Assembly: GCA_037140375.1 (NCBI GenBank)
Contig: JBAXER010000029.1
Coordinates: forward strand, 1 to 32,341
DNA: 32,341 nt
Source of the DNA: WLMZ01 sp037140375
Lineage (GTDB): Bacteria > Actinomycetota > Acidimicrobiia > Acidimicrobiales > Ilumatobacteraceae
Direction: 5' to 3'
This document shows, piece by piece, positions 30,779 to 32,341 of this stretch (its first letter is position 1; each line of letters starts with the position of its first letter). A program made the position numbers and the translations under genes. The notes below the pieces were generated by a model that saw only the letters and a list, made by a program, of their open reading frames with translations, was not told where the DNA came from and ran no database searches.

Positions 30779-32308
30779 ATGAGTAGCACGAGCACGGTCA
30801 CGGTCTCAACAGGAATGTTGCGCGGATCGCAGTCCAACGGAGTGCATGCGTTTCGCGGCATTCCTTACGCAGCGCCGCCCGTCGGTGCGAACCGCTGGCA
30901 GCCACCGCAGCCCGCCGCATCGTGGGACGGCATCCGCGATGCCTCGATCGACGGTCTCATTGCGTCGCAGCCGCTGATGCCGCCGCCCTTTGCTAGCGGC
31001 GATCTGCCTGCCGCCGGTGACGACTGTTTGAACCTCAGTGTGTGGACTCCTGATCCTGACGCCTCTGGTCTGCCGGTGCTGGTGTGGATTCATGGCGGCG
31101 CCTTTGTGAGCGGCAGCAGCATTGAACCCACCTACAACGGTGCCTCATTCGCTCGCCGGGGCGTGGTGGTTGTGAGCATCAACTATCGCCTTGGCGCACT
31201 CGGCTTCCTTCACCTCGCCGAGCATTTCCCCGAGCTTGCGCACTCGGGCAACATTGGCATCCTCGACCAGGTTGCGGCGTTGCAATGGGTGCAGCAAAAC
31301 ATCGCTGCGTTCGGTGGTGATCCTGGGCGGGTCACGGTTGCGGGCGAGTCTGCTGGTGGTATGAGCGTGGGCACATTGCTCGCGCTTGACTCCACCGATG
31401 GTCTGTTCCAGCGCGCCATTCTGCAAAGCGGTGCCGGCCATAACGGCATCAGCGCACCCACTGCTTCCGCCATTGCCGGCCATCTTCTTGAACTCGTCGG
31501 AGTCGCGCCGGGAGACATCGACGCGTTGCGTCAGCTCACCTCTGAGCAGTTGCTCGAGGCGCAGAATGCGTTGACTCTCGAGTTGCAGATGACCCGTAAC
31601 CCCATCAAGTTCGGCGAGGCTGCTGCATCGGGAATGGCGTTCCAGCCCACGTTTGGCACCGCGGTGCTTCCGGTGCGCCCCATTGAGGCAATCGCTGCCG
31701 GCTCAGCGGCCAACGTGGCCGTGCTCACCGGCACCACGATGGAAGAGTGCTTGGTGTTTGTGGTGGCGATGAAGGACATGTTTAGCGACGAACTTGTCGA
31801 GATGACCATGGCGGCGGTGTTCGGAAGTCAGGCTGCTGGCACCGCTGCGCTCGATCAATACCGCTCGAACCGCGCCACCGCTGCACCACACGAAATTGTG
31901 GCGGCAGCGCAAACCGACAGCATGTTCCGCGTGCCGGCGGTGCGTTTGGCCGACGCTCAGTTGGCGCATAACCCCAATGTTTGGATGTACCGCTTCGATT
32001 GGCAGACGCCGGTCCTCGACGGGGCGTTCGGTGCGTGTCATGCACTTGAGTTGGCGTTTGTGTTCAACAACCTCGACACCGAGTTGGCCGAGACCTTTAT
32101 GGGCCCAAATGCGCCGCAACCACTTGCTGATGCAATGCACGGTGCGTGGACAAACTTCATCACGCACGGCGATCCAGCGCACAACGGACTTCCCGCGTGG
32201 CCGCGCTATACCGCCAGCGATCGGTCGACGTTGTTGTTCAACGAGTCGTGCTCAGTGGCGACCAATCCCCGCGCCGACGAACTGGCGTTGTGGGACGGAA
32301 TCATCTAA
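30779..32308 (+). CDS. Type B carboxylesterase
   Basis: 509 residues with the alpha/beta-hydrolase fold of the carboxylesterase/cholinesterase family. FRGIPYAAPPVG (25-36) and EDCLNLSVWTP-like DDCLNLSVWTP (81-91) are N-terminal hallmarks. The oxyanion hole is HGGAF (105-109), the nucleophile Ser191 is in GESAGG, and the catalytic His is about residue 421 in GACHALELAFVF; the acid is probably in the middle region. No signal peptide is seen, so it acts in the cytoplasm on ester or amide substrates that cannot be named. ATG 30779 has GGGGGG upstream; a longer frame to 30734 overlaps the divergent promoter region. Confidence 0.94.
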   Translation: MSSTSTVTVSTGMLRGSQSNGVHAFRGIPYAAPPVGANRWQPPQPAASWDGIRDASIDGLIASQPLMPPPFASGDLPAAGDDCLNLSVWTPDPDASGLPVLVWIHGGAFVSGSSIEPTYNGASFARRGVVVVSINYRLGALGFLHLAEHFPELAHSGNIGILDQVAALQWVQQNIAAFGGDPGRVTVAGESAGGMSVGTLLALDSTDGLFQRAILQSGAGHNGISAPTASAIAGHLLELVGVAPGDIDALRQLTSEQLLEAQNALTLELQMTRNPIKFGEAAASGMAFQPTFGTAVLPVRPIEAIAAGSAANVAVLTGTTMEECLVFVVAMKDMFSDELVEMTMAAVFGSQAAGTAALDQYRSNRATAAPHEIVAAAQTDSMFRVPAVRLADAQLAHNPNVWMYRFDWQTPVLDGAFGACHALELAFVFNNLDTELAETFMGPNAPQPLADAMHGAWTNFITHGDPAHNGLPAWPRYTASDRSTLLFNESCSVATNPRADELALWDGII

Positions 32309-32341
32309 CGCTGAGCCTCTCGTTTGCGTCTCAACTGCCGC

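Overview
The window is a compact, high-GC stretch of bacterial chromosome with about 30 genes, very short intergenic gaps, frequent 4-bp ATGA overlaps and several GTG or TTG starts. The gene content (two bacterial class I cytochrome P450s, a PadR regulator, a DUF6204 protein, a twin-arginine DUF3048 lipoprotein, an LPxTG surface protein) and a recurrent leaderless-promoter layout point to an actinobacterium. An acidimicrobial lineage is plausible, but this is inference and no marker gene is present. I saw no rRNA, tRNA, CRISPR array, transposase or phage gene.

Layout. 146-1408 (-): P450. 1467-8097: a cell-surface or natural-product style tailoring block with an HPr-kinase-like protein, two GT4 glycosyltransferases, a PF14907-type nucleotidyltransferase, a radical SAM enzyme with a B12-binding-type N-terminus, and a SAM methyltransferase. 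8130-11816 (-): a single-pass membrane protein and a 1066-residue secreted IPT/TIG-domain protein, preceded by a 393-bp region rich in hairpins and palindromes. 12210-14553: a small basic protein, an APH-type kinase, a YkgJ-type Cys-cluster protein and a DUF6204 protein. 14578-18227 (+): molybdate transporter modABC, then msrB and a PadR-type regulator. 18235-20096: cupin, lipoprotein with an AOC-barrel-like domain, MaoC-like hydratase. 20225-21867 (-): methylglyoxal synthase behind a second P450. 21946-25734 (+): a sialidase-fold protein and an acyl-CoA synthetase. 25747-27282 (-): a hypothetical protein and a secreted acidic Ca-binding-type repeat protein. 27688-32308: DUF3048 lipoprotein, YjdM/PhnA-like zinc-ribbon protein, LPxTG protein, SRPBCC protein and carboxylesterase.

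Three patterns go beyond ordinary annotation. First, a 47-bp near-perfect palindrome (about 21-bp arms, 5-nt loop) occurs four times, always between genes (11-59, 20153-20199, 27479-27525, 28869-28915). Second, about eleven genes have a TANNNT-like -10 element ending 6-9 nt before the start codon, which implies leaderless mRNAs and fixes several starts. In one divergent pair the two -10 elements share two bases. Third, the HprK-like kinase / nucleotidyltransferase / two glycosyltransferases / radical SAM / methyltransferase block is a set whose product I cannot name and is the best candidate for an undescribed pathway.

Working together: modABC and msrB read as one transcription unit (molybdate uptake, repair of oxidised methionine) with the PadR-type gene overlapping its end. 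The second P450 and mgsA are co-oriented, though mgsA appears to have its own promoter. Secreted or anchored proteins (IPT protein, acidic repeat protein, LPxTG protein, lipoproteins) are unusually dense for 32 kb.
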